From Flavobacterium sp. UBA7663 (GTDB taxonomy: Bacteria > Bacteroidota > Bacteroidia > Flavobacteriales > Flavobacteriaceae), in assembly GCF_002483315.1 (NCBI RefSeq), contig NZ_DLHR01000019.1, forward strand, positions 186,001 to 250,000: 64,000 bases of DNA, given 5' to 3'. This document shows, piece by piece, positions 16,297-25,534 of this stretch (the stretch's first letter is position 1; each line of letters begins with the position of its first letter). Below the pieces are notes generated by a model that was not told the DNA's origin, made no database searches, and saw nothing but the letters and a program-made list of their open reading frames with translations. The position numbers and the translations under genes are program-made.

Positions 16297-17931
16297 TTAT
16301 TTTTTTAAAATCGATTTGTATTGTGTTTGATTGTTTAGAAGCGAAATTGCTTTTTCAATTTCCAAGTTTTCTTTGGTATAAAATTGGTATAAACCTTCGC
16401 GATATTGGTAACGTGTGATTAAATCTTCCTGAATCAGTTTTTTGATTTGGTTCTTGTTTTTGTCCAATTCCATTTCCTGATTTTTCTCGATGGCCAACTC
16501 TAATTGTTTGTATTCATTTGTAATTTGAGTGTCTATTTTTTCTTTTTTAGCCGTTTCAAGCACGTTTTTCAACGCTTTATTGGTTTCGGTGTCTAAACTG
16601 ATTTTCTCTTGTTTTAAAAAGGTTTTAAACGCAATAAAATCGGCATCTGAAATGGTCGGAATTCCTGAAACGGTTGGGTTTTTATAATACCATTGCGTAG
16701 CAAAGTTAAAAATAGCATCTGTTTTAACTACAGCATCAGTAACGGTTGCCATTTTGGTTTCCTCAATTTCGATATCAGGTAAAACACCACCACCATCATA
16801 AACGGTTCTACCAGCTTTGGTTTTAAAGGCAGTGAATTCAGTTTGATTTTTCTTAATCGCTTTTCCAGTTTCATCTTTTTTCGAATAATCTAAAGCTTGA
16901 ATACATCTTCCAGATGGTGTGTAATATCTCGAAATCGTAACTTTAACTTGAGTTCCATAAGACAAATCTAACGGACGTTGTACCAATCCTTTTCCAAAAC
17001 TTCTCGTTCCTAAAATCACACCTCTATCTAAATCTTGAATCGCACCCGCCACAATTTCTGAAGCTGAAGCACTTTTCCCATCCACAATTACTGCAATCGG
17101 AATTTCTAAATCGATAGGCTCATTTTTAGTACGATATTCTAAATTGTGTTTTGGATTTTTAGATTTTGTGGTTACGATTAATTCGTTTTTTGGCACAAAA
17201 AGGTTACAAATATTTACTGCTTCATGTAATAAACCACCTGGATTTCCTCTTAAATCTAAAATGATTTTAGTAGCACCTTGTTTTTTTAATTCTAACAAAG
17301 CTGCTTTGGTTTCAAAACTCGCTTTTTCGGTGAATTTCGTTAAAACGATATAACCCGTATTGTCTTTTAAAAGCGTGAAAAATGGAACCGCTTTTATTTC
17401 AACATCATCTAAAATAATAGTGGCGTTCTGCGTTTTTCCTTGACGAATGTATTGAATTTCAACTTTTGTGTTTTTTGCGCCACGAAACAATTGCGAAGCA
17501 TCTTCTTTGTATTCTTTTAGGCTAATGTCTCCAATTTGAATAACCTCGTCACCAGCTTTTAAACCGGCTTTATCGGCTGGAAATCCTTTGTAAATTTCTT
17601 TTAGAAAAACTTTTCCTTCTTTGCGTTGCACCATAGCACCAATTCCGGTGTATTCGCCTGTATTGTTAATTTTGAACTTTAAAACGTCTTGTTCGTTAAA
17701 GAAAACCGTATATGGATCTAATTCTTTCAACATGTTTTTAATGGCAATATCCATCATCTCACCAGGATTGGTTTCATCTACGTAATTTTGGTTAACGGTT
17801 TTGAAAAGTCCAGTGAAGATTTCTATTTGTTTGGCAATTTCAAAAAAGTCGTTCTTGAAACTAACACCCACAAAAAGGAATGTTGCCGCAACAACCGGAA
17901 TTATTATTTTTCTACTGAAATAACGTTTCAT
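16297..17931 (-). CDS. S41 family C-terminal processing protease (CtpA/Prc-like)
   Basis: A 544-residue periplasmic protease with an N-terminal membrane anchor (about 10-28). A PDZ domain at about 85-165 contains GIGAMVQRKEG and GFPADKAGLKAGDEVI. The S41 catalytic region follows at about 180-390, with the nucleophile in DGKSASASEIV and the general-base Lys in RSFGKGLVQ. A long coiled-coil C-terminus follows. Such enzymes trim or degrade envelope proteins from their C-termini. It lies between rnpA (73-nt gap) and the OmpA-domain gene (1-nt gap) on the minus strand. Confidence 0.95.
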   Translation of the reverse strand: MKRYFSRKIIIPVVAATFLFVGVSFKNDFFEIAKQIEIFTGLFKTVNQNYVDETNPGEMMDIAIKNMLKELDPYTVFFNEQDVLKFKINNTGEYTGIGAMVQRKEGKVFLKEIYKGFPADKAGLKAGDEVIQIGDISLKEYKEDASQLFRGAKNTKVEIQYIRQGKTQNATIILDDVEIKAVPFFTLLKDNTGYIVLTKFTEKASFETKAALLELKKQGATKIILDLRGNPGGLLHEAVNICNLFVPKNELIVTTKSKNPKHNLEYRTKNEPIDLEIPIAVIVDGKSASASEIVAGAIQDLDRGVILGTRSFGKGLVQRPLDLSYGTQVKVTISRYYTPSGRCIQALDYSKKDETGKAIKKNQTEFTAFKTKAGRTVYDGGGVLPDIEIEETKMATVTDAVVKTDAIFNFATQWYYKNPTVSGIPTISDADFIAFKTFLKQEKISLDTETNKALKNVLETAKKEKIDTQITNEYKQLELAIEKNQEMELDKNKNQIKKLIQEDLITRYQYREGLYQFYTKENLEIEKAISLLNNQTQYKSILKK

Positions 17932-18004
17932 GTATAGAAGTATTGATTAATACGAGTTTACGAAAGTAAAGAATCTTGAGCAAAAATTAAACCAAAAGTA
18001 CAAT

Positions 18005-18376
18005 TTACTTCTGCCTTTCGTTGAATTTTTGAAAAAGTTGGATGGTTTTTTCCTCAATTTCTTGATACGAAAGTCGTTCTTTGGTTTGATAGAAAAACAT
18101 AAAAGCATACGGTTTTTCTAAATTATCAATCAAAAGATGCTTGTTTAAACGATACGTTTCGCGTAAAACACGTTTGAAATAATTTCGGTCTACTGCTTTT
18201 TTGAAATATTTTTTTGATACCGAAACTCCCATTTTCATTAGTTCGGCATTGGGTTCTTTGTTTTCAACATATACCAAACGCAGCGGGAATTTCGAAACCG
18301 AATTTCCTTCTGAAAAAAGCAAATCGATAGTGGTTTTGCTTTTTAATTTTTCTTTTTTGGGATATGTGAATTGCAT
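18005..18376 (-). CDS. rnpA: Ribonuclease P protein component
   Basis: A 123-residue basic protein that assists the catalytic RNA of RNase P in processing tRNA 5' ends. The family signature is VSKKYFKKAVDRNYFKRVLRE (about 57-77), written here as the RNR-like helix AVDRNYFKR. The start is taken at 18376 (MQFTYPKKEK), since a longer frame would begin upstream of the promoter box at 18381-18388 and add a hydrophobic leader not seen in the family. Unlike many bacteria, rpmH is not adjacent; the downstream partner is the S41 protease. Confidence 0.93.
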   Translation of the reverse strand: MQFTYPKKEKLKSKTTIDLLFSEGNSVSKFPLRLVYVENKEPNAELMKMGVSVSKKYFKKAVDRNYFKRVLRETYRLNKHLLIDNLEKPYAFMFFYQTKERLSYQEIEEKTIQLFQKFNERQK

Positions 18377-18380
18377 AGCG

Positions 18381-18388
18381 CAAAGGTA
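18381..18388 (-). promoter_or_regulatory. -7 promoter box for rnpA, 4 nt from the start codon
   Basis: The minus strand reads TACCTTTG, an exact TAnnTTTG, with four bases to the ATG at 18376. This is the same geometry as holB and padR. A TTTG lies 15 nt upstream rather than 19, so the -33 is uncertain. Confidence 0.45.
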
Positions 18389-18389
18389 T

Positions 18390-18425
18390 AAAAAAAGCCT
18401 CTTCAAATAATGAAGAAGCTTTTTC
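18390..18425 (-). terminator. Terminator of the EF-G-like gene
   Basis: On the minus strand AAAGCTTCTTC pairs imperfectly with GAAGAGGCTTT around a short AT loop, followed by a T run. It sits 19 nt after the EF-G-like stop and just before the rnpA promoter. Confidence 0.7.
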
Positions 18426-18443
18426 TATCGCAAAATTCATTTT

Positions 18444-20567
18444 TTACACTTCAGAAAGCGACGCATTGCTTATAACTAAATTTTCCTGAATGTGCGGAGG
18501 AACTAATTGATAATTACTAAATTCTAATTTGAATTTTGCTTTTCCTTGTGTTAACGAACGAAGGGAAGAACCATAATCTTTTAGCTCGGCTAAAGGTACT
18601 TCTGCTATTATTTTTTGATAATGCCCATCCGTGTCCATGCCTTGAATGATGGCTCTTCGGGTTTGTAAATCGCCCATAACATCACCAGTGTGATTATCTT
18701 CGCACAATACTTCTAAATGATAATAAGGTTCTAAAAGTTGAGGTTTAGCCTCGTTAAAAGCCATTCGAAATGCATGTGAAGCCGCTAATTGAAACGAAAT
18801 ATCATTGCTGTCAACGGCGTGCATTTTTCCATCGTAAATGCAAACTCGTATGTTTTGACAATTAGAACCAGTCAACGGACCTTCGGTCATTTCATGCATG
18901 ATGCCTTTTTTGATGGCAGTTGCATAACGATTATCAATGGCACCACCCACAATACACCAATAGAACGCAAATTTTCCGCCCCAAGGCAATTCTTCGATTT
19001 CTTTATTACGAATGTTTACACCTTGTGGTTCGGGCATATCGTCAAAATAAGGTTCAATGGTTATATGTACTTCTCCAAATTGTCCCGAACCACCACTCTG
19101 TTTTTTATGACGGTATTCAGCTTTTGCAGCTTTGGTTATGGTTTCGCGATACGGTACTTTTGGTTCTTCAAACAGCATTTCGATGTTGTTTTCGTTTTCA
19201 ATGCGGTATTTGATTAAATCCAAATGCAATTGCCCTTGTCCTTGAATAATAGTTTGTTTTAGTTCGGCAGATTGTTCCACTTTTAAGGTTAAATCTTCTT
19301 CCTGAATTTGGTGCAACGCTTTAATCATTTTTTCCATATCGGCTAGATTAGCGGTCGAAACGGCTTTTCTGATGCGGCTGTCTGGAAATTGCATTTTTCT
19401 GATTTTTCGATCTACACCTTTCGCGTTAAGCGTATTATTTGAATGGCCAAATTTCAAACGAACCGTGGCTCCTAAATCGCCAGCAACTAATTTTTCTACT
19501 GCAGTTCGTTGTTTTCCTTCGGTTACAAAAATTTGAGTTAGGCGTTCGATTTCACCATTGTCGGCATTCACTAATTCGTCACCAGCGTTCAATTCGCCCG
19601 AAAGTACTTTGAAATAGGAAACCATTCCCACTTGAGGTTCAGAAAGTGTTTTGTAAATAAAAATGGTGGTTTTGTCAGAAGCATCGCATTTTAATTCAGC
19701 GCCATTTTCAAGTTTTTTAGCAGGTCTGTCGGCTGGAGAAGGCGCAATATCATCAATAAATCCCATGATTCTTCCACTTCCCATATCTTTCAATCCTGAA
19801 GCACAAAAAACAGGATAAATTTGTTGATGTGCCAAGGCAATGGTTAATCCTTTTGCCAATTCTTCTTCGTCTAAATTGCCTTTATCAAAGTATTTTTCCA
19901 TTAAACCTTCTTCGTTTTCTGCCGCAGCTTCAACTAAAGCGTTATGAAGTGCATTTGCTTTTTCTAATTCGGATGTTGGAATAGGCATTTTTTCTGGTTT
20001 ACCGCCATTTTCTGTGAAAACATACATCGTCATGCGAAGGACATCTATAATGCTATTGAATTTTTCGCCCGAATTGTACGGATATTGTATCGGAATTACT
20101 TTGTTTCCAAAACGATTTTTGGCTTGTTCTAAAGTGGTGTCATAATCCGCTTTTGGATGATCCATTTGATTGATGACAAATAGGGCAGGAGTTTGGTAAT
20201 TTTGCACGTATTCCCAAACGATTTCGGTGCCAACTTCTACACCCGAAGCTGCGTTTAAAAGAATTAAAGCCGTGTCTGAAACTTTTAAAGACGAAACCAC
20301 TTCGCCTATAAAATCATCAAAACCAGGTGTGTCAATAATATTTATTTTGTTGTTGTGCCATTTGGCATGCATTAAATGGCTGTAAATGGTGTTTTCGCGT
20401 TCACGTTCCAAGTCGGTAAAATCAGAAATAGTGTTGTGTGCTTCTACCGAACCACGACGCGGAATGATACCGCTTTCAAACAACATGGTCTCGATAAATG
20501 TGGTTTTCCCTGAACCTGAATGCCCAAGAAATACCACGTTTCTAATGTCTTTGGTTGCAATGCTCAT
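18444..20567 (-). CDS. EF-G-like translation GTPase (second EF-G type, divergent)
   Basis: A 707-residue protein with the five-domain layout of elongation factor G. G1 is GHSGSGKT (15-22), G4 is NQMD, and the domain II and IV/V landmarks (GQGQLHLDL, RRAIIQGMD) are clear. It differs from canonical EF-G: switch I lacks the RGITI signature (here RENTIY), and the G3 motif is DTPGFDDF (79-86) instead of DTPGHVDF, so the catalytic His is Phe83. That places it with the EF-G2/EF-G-like family rather than the main fusA. Role (ribosome recycling, stress, or other) is not known. The gene stands alone. Confidence 0.88.
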   Translation of the reverse strand: MSIATKDIRNVVFLGHSGSGKTTFIETMLFESGIIPRRGSVEAHNTISDFTDLERERENTIYSHLMHAKWHNNKINIIDTPGFDDFIGEVVSSLKVSDTALILLNAASGVEVGTEIVWEYVQNYQTPALFVINQMDHPKADYDTTLEQAKNRFGNKVIPIQYPYNSGEKFNSIIDVLRMTMYVFTENGGKPEKMPIPTSELEKANALHNALVEAAAENEEGLMEKYFDKGNLDEEELAKGLTIALAHQQIYPVFCASGLKDMGSGRIMGFIDDIAPSPADRPAKKLENGAELKCDASDKTTIFIYKTLSEPQVGMVSYFKVLSGELNAGDELVNADNGEIERLTQIFVTEGKQRTAVEKLVAGDLGATVRLKFGHSNNTLNAKGVDRKIRKMQFPDSRIRKAVSTANLADMEKMIKALHQIQEEDLTLKVEQSAELKQTIIQGQGQLHLDLIKYRIENENNIEMLFEEPKVPYRETITKAAKAEYRHKKQSGGSGQFGEVHITIEPYFDDMPEPQGVNIRNKEIEELPWGGKFAFYWCIVGGAIDNRYATAIKKGIMHEMTEGPLTGSNCQNIRVCIYDGKMHAVDSNDISFQLAASHAFRMAFNEAKPQLLEPYYHLEVLCEDNHTGDVMGDLQTRRAIIQGMDTDGHYQKIIAEVPLAELKDYGSSLRSLTQGKAKFKLEFSNYQLVPPHIQENLVISNASLSEV

Positions 20568-20742
20568 ACTATTGTTTTTTAAAATTGTGTACTAATTTTT
20601 TGAATTGCGTTTTAAGCACATTAAAATTACGAAAGACAAAACACGCAAATTATGATAAATGTCAGTTTGATAAATATGAAGTTTTTCTAGAGTTTGGTTA
20701 AAAATTGGTTTTGTATATTGCATTCGTAAATAAGAATTTTAA

Positions 20743-21840
20743 ATGAGCAAATTTTGTGTATTCTGTGGAGGAAATCCTGACAATAAAAACAAAGAACATA
20801 TAATTCCAAAATGGTTAATTAAATTAACGGGTGATGAAAATAGAATAATTAGCTTGGGATTAAATTTTAATGATTTGTTCGAAAACAATACAGTAGATTT
20901 TAAAAATAGATTGTTTTCTTTTAAAAGTTTTCAATTTCCAGCCTGTACAACTTGCAACTCAAAATATTCTGAATTTGAAAATAAAACATCAAAAATTTTT
21001 AAAAAGATTTTAAATAATGAATATATAGATGCTTACGAAATCGATTTGTTATTAGATTGGTTTGACAAATTGAGAATAGGTTTGTGGCTCGGTAGTTTAA
21101 CTTTAGATAAAATTAAAGAAGATGTAAACCCAAAATTTTTTATAGATAACAGGATTGGCAAGAAGGATAGGGCTTTGTACGTGTATAAGTTAAATGATGA
21201 TAAAAACAATGGTATTAATTTTCATGGTTTTAATACCCCTGGATTTCAATTTGCACCTTGTGTTTTAGGTTTTAGGGTAAATAATTATTTTTTTATAAAC
21301 TATTCAAAAGAATTTCTTCTAAGTAAAAATTTAGGATTTCCTTATTTTGAGCATGATGGATTTGATGATAACTCACGAGGAGAATTTTATAGACCATTCA
21401 AAGGTAGTAATAGATTAGTAACCCCTGTTTTAAAAACAATTTTTCATAAGCCAACAATTGCTTTTTTTCAATCTATTCTTGATTTGAATATGATACCAGA
21501 AGACTTTAAGAATGATTATGTTTGTGATAATTTACTAATTGAGAATGTTGGTAGAACTAAAATTTATTATTATGATAGTTATGAAAAAAAAATTAATCAA
21601 TTAGGAAATGACGAGGAAATTATTTTAGATGGTATAATAATAAACGCAACATTAGAAAAATTTAATAAGACTATAACAAAGAATGTAATTGAAGAAATAG
21701 AAAGGCTATTACACTTTAATCATCATTTGAAAATTGAAGACAATGAAAAATCAAAAATTATTGAAAACAATAGAAAATTTGTTCTAAAATTTCATCAGTC
21801 TGTAAAGAAAATTACTTATGAGTTGATGGAAAATCAATGA
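20743..21840 (+). CDS. HNH-like zinc-finger protein of unknown function
   Basis: A 365-residue protein. The N-terminus has CVFCGG (5-10), then KEHIIPKWL with the His and acidic residue of an HNH/treble-clef core, and later PACTTCNSKYSEFE, which supplies the second CxxC and the Asn. This is the pattern of HNH-type nucleases with a structural zinc. The remaining ~280 residues match nothing I recognise. Base composition is more AT-rich than its neighbours, with many ATA/AAT codons, suggesting recent acquisition. It is monocistronic between an EF-G-like gene and a terminator. A defence or nucleic-acid role is possible but unproven. Confidence 0.72.
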   Translation: MSKFCVFCGGNPDNKNKEHIIPKWLIKLTGDENRIISLGLNFNDLFENNTVDFKNRLFSFKSFQFPACTTCNSKYSEFENKTSKIFKKILNNEYIDAYEIDLLLDWFDKLRIGLWLGSLTLDKIKEDVNPKFFIDNRIGKKDRALYVYKLNDDKNNGINFHGFNTPGFQFAPCVLGFRVNNYFFINYSKEFLLSKNLGFPYFEHDGFDDNSRGEFYRPFKGSNRLVTPVLKTIFHKPTIAFFQSILDLNMIPEDFKNDYVCDNLLIENVGRTKIYYYDSYEKKINQLGNDEEIILDGIIINATLEKFNKTITKNVIEEIERLLHFNHHLKIEDNEKSKIIENNRKFVLKFHQSVKKITYELMENQ

Positions 21841-21879
21841 TTAAACTATATGTTTCTTAAGTACTTTTTACAAAAATTG

Positions 21880-21904
21880 AAAAGCGACTCTAAAGTCGCT
21901 TTTC
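21880..21904. terminator. Bidirectional terminator between the HNH-like and M1 peptidase genes
   Basis: AAAAGCGACT and AGTCGCTTTT form a stem around CTAA, with A and T runs on the two sides, between convergent genes. Confidence 0.9.
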
Positions 21905-21905
21905 G

Positions 21906-23789
21906 TTATTTTTTGACAAAAACATTGTCTTCTTTATTTACATCGGCTAATAAACCGCTGGGGTCAATAGTGATGGATTTTATGTTGGCTTGTGCTTTTG
22001 GAATTTCAAAAAAGTAGGTTGGATAAGCCCAATCCCAGCCTTTTAAAACCGTAGCTTTAATTCCAGTGTAAGGATTTGGTTTTTCCCAACGCATTAACGT
22101 GTTTGGAATGTAGAAAAATTCTTTAGTTCCGTCAGTATATTCTACCAAAATATCTAACGGCATTGGCATTCTCCCTTTGCGTTCTAATGAAACACCTGTT
22201 TTTTGCACGCCATCGGTTGCGCTTTCAACGTTTTTAATGGCATAATCAATGGTGTTGGTGGTTAGTGTCCAATCTAATAAATACCAATCTAAATTAGCAC
22301 CCGAAACTTTTTCAGCCACACGTTTAATATCGTTTGGTGTTGGATGCGTAAATTTATATTCGTTGTAGTAACGTTTGATCGTTTTGTTGAGGTTTTCTTG
22401 CCCAATTAGGTAACCCAATTGCGCCAAAAACACTTCCCCTTTACTGTAAGCCGAAATTCCATACGCCATATTCAAATCATAACGATCGGCGTGTGTAGAA
22501 AGTGGTTGTTCTTTCCCCGATTTTGCCAAGTAAATGTAGTTTTTATAAGAATCTTCAAACGGATTTTCTGGTTTTTTTGGAGGTAAAATTTTGTTCATCG
22601 CTAAGTTTGAAATGTACGATGTAAAGCCTTCATCCATCCATTCATGTTTGGTTTCGTTAGTTGCTAATACAAATTGAAACCATGAATGCGCCATTTCATG
22701 AGCGGTAACGCCAACTAAACTTCCAAAAGCTCTGTTTCCGGTGATTAAGGTGCACATGCCATATTCCATTCCGCCATCGCCACCTTGAATAACTGAATAT
22801 TGTTTGTACGGATAAGGCCCAACGTTTTCATTAAAAAACGCTAGTAATTCCGCAGTTTTAGGTTGCATTTTTTTCCAATTTTCTAAATTTTCTTTTTTGT
22901 TTTTATACAAGAAATGCAATTCTACATTGTTTGGACCTAAAATCATGTCGTGTATGAATTCGTTATCCGCTCCCCAAGCAAAATCATGAACGTTTGGTGC
23001 ATAAAAATGCCAAGTTAGATTTTTGGTTTTCTTAGGATAAACGACTTGCACACCAGCATCTTGATAACCATGACCGATTTCGTTTTTGTTTTGTAAATAA
23101 CCCGTTCCACCAATCGTGTACGCTTTGTCAATTGTGATTTTTACATCAAAATTTCCCCAAACACCATGAAATTCTCTTGCGATGTATGGATTAGCGTGCC
23201 ATCCTTCGAAATCATATTCACATAATTTTGGATACCATTGTGTCATCGATAAAGCAACGCCTTCTTCAGATAACCTTCCTGAACGACGAATTTGCAATGG
23301 CACTTGACCGTCAAAATCTAAGGAAAGAGTTGTTTTTTGTTTTGGTAAAATAGCTTTTGCTAACGTAACTTCTAAAATAGTTCCCACTACTTTTGTGGTT
23401 GCTGCAACGCCATCTTGTTTGAAATTAGCGATGTTTAAATACCCAATTTCATTCGGTTTTAAAGTGCTAATTCTACTTTCTTTTACATCTTTACCTTCTT
23501 TTTTAAAGGTTTTCACCATTCGCTTATCAGGGTCAGAAATGGCTTGAAGTCTTGCGTCCATTTCGCTTCCAGGCTGAAACGCATTGTTGTACAAATGATA
23601 ATACACTTTGTGCAACGTATCATTAGAATTATTAGTGTAAACAATTTCTTGTTTTCCAGTATATTGGAATTTTTTCACATCCATTTTCACATCCATTTTA
23701 TAGTCAACGTGTTGTTGCCAATAACCTGGATTTGGATTGTTTTGTGCAAGACCAATACAAGAAGTAAGTAAAAGAAGTAATTTTTTCAT
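21906..23789 (-). CDS. M1 family metallopeptidase, secreted
   Basis: A 627-residue zinc aminopeptidase-like enzyme with a signal peptide (MKKLLLLLTSCIGLAQ). The catalytic HExxH is in VTAHEMAHSWFQ (about residue 363), with the third ligand Glu in the following helix (DEGFTSYI). An upstream GGMEYGM replaces the usual GAMEN substrate loop. It is probably periplasmic or surface-exposed and degrades peptides for nutrition. The ATG at 23789 is used in preference to an in-frame TTG two codons earlier. It is transcribed separately from the subtilase gene, whose terminator lies just upstream. Confidence 0.93.
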   Translation of the reverse strand: MKKLLLLLTSCIGLAQNNPNPGYWQQHVDYKMDVKMDVKKFQYTGKQEIVYTNNSNDTLHKVYYHLYNNAFQPGSEMDARLQAISDPDKRMVKTFKKEGKDVKESRISTLKPNEIGYLNIANFKQDGVAATTKVVGTILEVTLAKAILPKQKTTLSLDFDGQVPLQIRRSGRLSEEGVALSMTQWYPKLCEYDFEGWHANPYIAREFHGVWGNFDVKITIDKAYTIGGTGYLQNKNEIGHGYQDAGVQVVYPKKTKNLTWHFYAPNVHDFAWGADNEFIHDMILGPNNVELHFLYKNKKENLENWKKMQPKTAELLAFFNENVGPYPYKQYSVIQGGDGGMEYGMCTLITGNRAFGSLVGVTAHEMAHSWFQFVLATNETKHEWMDEGFTSYISNLAMNKILPPKKPENPFEDSYKNYIYLAKSGKEQPLSTHADRYDLNMAYGISAYSKGEVFLAQLGYLIGQENLNKTIKRYYNEYKFTHPTPNDIKRVAEKVSGANLDWYLLDWTLTTNTIDYAIKNVESATDGVQKTGVSLERKGRMPMPLDILVEYTDGTKEFFYIPNTLMRWEKPNPYTGIKATVLKGWDWAYPTYFFEIPKAQANIKSITIDPSGLLADVNKEDNVFVKK

Positions 23790-23805
23790 AATCAATTTTT
23801 AAAAG

Positions 23806-23842
23806 AAAAACCTACAAGAATTTGACAACCTGTAGGTTTTGG
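23806..23842 (-). terminator. Terminator of the S8 peptidase gene
   Basis: On the minus strand AAAACCTACA and TGTAGGTTTT pair around a ~14-nt loop, followed by T-rich sequence, 24 nt after the subtilase stop. Confidence 0.85.
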
Positions 23843-23865
23843 TTTTTACTAAAGTAGTGAAATTT

Positions 23866-25461
23866 TTATTTTTTCGCCATTTTTTCGGCTAATAGTAATG
23901 CATTGTATGCATTTACGATTCTACCTGATTTAGAAGCATCAGCAAAATTAGCTTTGTGTTTGTCTTCTCCAATAGTTACTGTGTTTTTCAACGGAGTACC
24001 ACTTTCCATAATAATTTGTTTTACTTGAACCGCAGTTAAACTTGGATAGTAAGAACGAATTAATGTTGCTACACCCGCTACGTTAGGCGATGCCATTGAA
24101 GTTCCTTGTAAATATTCGTAAGTATTTAATGGAGTAGTAGCATAAATTTTTTCTCCTGGTGCAAAAATATCAACATTGTTTTTTCCGTAATTAGAAAAAT
24201 CAGCTACCATTTTGCTTCCATAAGTTGGTGCTAAAGCTCCGATAATTAAAACATTTTTTGCATATTCTGGAGAGTTGTCATACGTATCGTTAGGATATTT
24301 GTTCGTAACATCTAAATCATACGATTCGTTACCAGCAGCGATAACTACTAAAACGTCTTTCGATTCTGCATATTTGATGGCATCGATAACCCATTCTTTG
24401 TTTTGAGAAAAATATTTTCCAAAAGAACCGTTGATTACTTTTGCACCATTATCTGCTGCATAGCGAATTGCTAAAGCAATATCTTTATCATATTCGTCTC
24501 CGTTTGGAACAGCTCTTAACGCCATGATTTGAGCGTTGTTTGTAACACCATCTCCACCTTTATTGTTGCCTCTAACTTGAGCTACAATTCCAGCAACGTG
24601 TGTTCCGTGTTTTGCTTCTTTTGGCTCTGGACCAACTACATTGTTGTTTCCATATTTAATGTCTTTTAAATCGTTTGGATTATCACCTACGATTTTTCTT
24701 CCATCAAAATCAACATTTAAGTTGTAATTTAATTGTCCGTAAACATAGTCTTTATATTCTTCAATTTGTTTGTCGAAATCTGCTTTTGATGTAGTGCTTA
24801 AAACTTGCATAAAAACAGCTTTTGGTTGAGCCAAAGATGTTTCAGTCGCAGGAATTGCTTTTACTTCTTCTAATGTGAAATTGCTTTTCTTGAAGTAAGT
24901 AGTTAATTGTTTTTCAGCATTTACAATAAAATCTAATTGCTGTTTTTGAGGTGTAAGTCCTTTTAATTCTTCTTCTAATTTTGCTTTAGCTTTATCATAT
25001 TCTGGAGTTCCAGGACCTTTTTTAACAATACGTGTCATTTCTAATTGTTCGTGAACAGCATTTCCTAAGAAATTCCATCCATGCATATCATCAATGTAAC
25101 CATTTTTGTCGTCGTCAATTCCGTTTCCAGCAATTTCTTTTGGATTGGTCCAAATAACCGCTTTTAAATCTTCATGGTTAATATCTACACCAGAATCTAC
25201 GATTCCAACGATAACTTTTTGTCCTTTTTTACCTTTAAGTAATTCCTTGTAAGCTTTATCAACACTCATTCCAGGAAGTGTATCTTTTACTAAGTCTAAA
25301 TGACTCCAGCGTTGCAAATCATTTTCAGCAACAGGAGTTGTTTTTAAAGGTAAATTATCAATATTTTCAACCGGAGTTGATACCATTTTTTGCGATCCAC
25401 AACTTGCTAAAACAAGTCCTAAAGCTAAGCTTAAATAAAGGGGTCTAAAAATTTTCTTCAT
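23866..25461 (-). CDS. S8 family serine peptidase (subtilase), lipoprotein
   Basis: A 531-residue subtilisin-like protease with a lipoprotein signal peptide (lipobox LASC, Cys21). The catalytic triad is complete: Asp89 in VGIVDSGVD, His in KHGTHVAG (about 287), and Ser455 in GTSMASP. A ~150-residue helical insertion between the Asp and His motifs is typical of flavobacterial members. It should be attached to the outer membrane and cleave proteins outside or in the periplasm. It forms its own unit, ending in the terminator at 23806-23842. Confidence 0.95.
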   Translation of the reverse strand: MKKIFRPLYLSLALGLVLASCGSQKMVSTPVENIDNLPLKTTPVAENDLQRWSHLDLVKDTLPGMSVDKAYKELLKGKKGQKVIVGIVDSGVDINHEDLKAVIWTNPKEIAGNGIDDDKNGYIDDMHGWNFLGNAVHEQLEMTRIVKKGPGTPEYDKAKAKLEEELKGLTPQKQQLDFIVNAEKQLTTYFKKSNFTLEEVKAIPATETSLAQPKAVFMQVLSTTSKADFDKQIEEYKDYVYGQLNYNLNVDFDGRKIVGDNPNDLKDIKYGNNNVVGPEPKEAKHGTHVAGIVAQVRGNNKGGDGVTNNAQIMALRAVPNGDEYDKDIALAIRYAADNGAKVINGSFGKYFSQNKEWVIDAIKYAESKDVLVVIAAGNESYDLDVTNKYPNDTYDNSPEYAKNVLIIGALAPTYGSKMVADFSNYGKNNVDIFAPGEKIYATTPLNTYEYLQGTSMASPNVAGVATLIRSYYPSLTAVQVKQIIMESGTPLKNTVTIGEDKHKANFADASKSGRIVNAYNALLLAEKMAKK

Positions 25462-25534
25462 ATTCTCAATTAATTAATTTCAGTTATTGGACTGAAGTGT
25501 TTTGTGTTTGTTACAGTTATAGTTGTTTTTAACT

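Noticed and set aside
18789..19217. 142-residue open frame on the plus strand within the EF-G-like gene
   Set aside because: Antisense to a well-conserved gene, His/Phe/Cys-rich composition typical of a mirror frame, and no promoter or family resemblance.
21841..21860. TATATG-containing sequence similar to R3 after the HNH-like gene
   Set aside because: Only a short AT-rich match without the tandem ACTTATATG unit.
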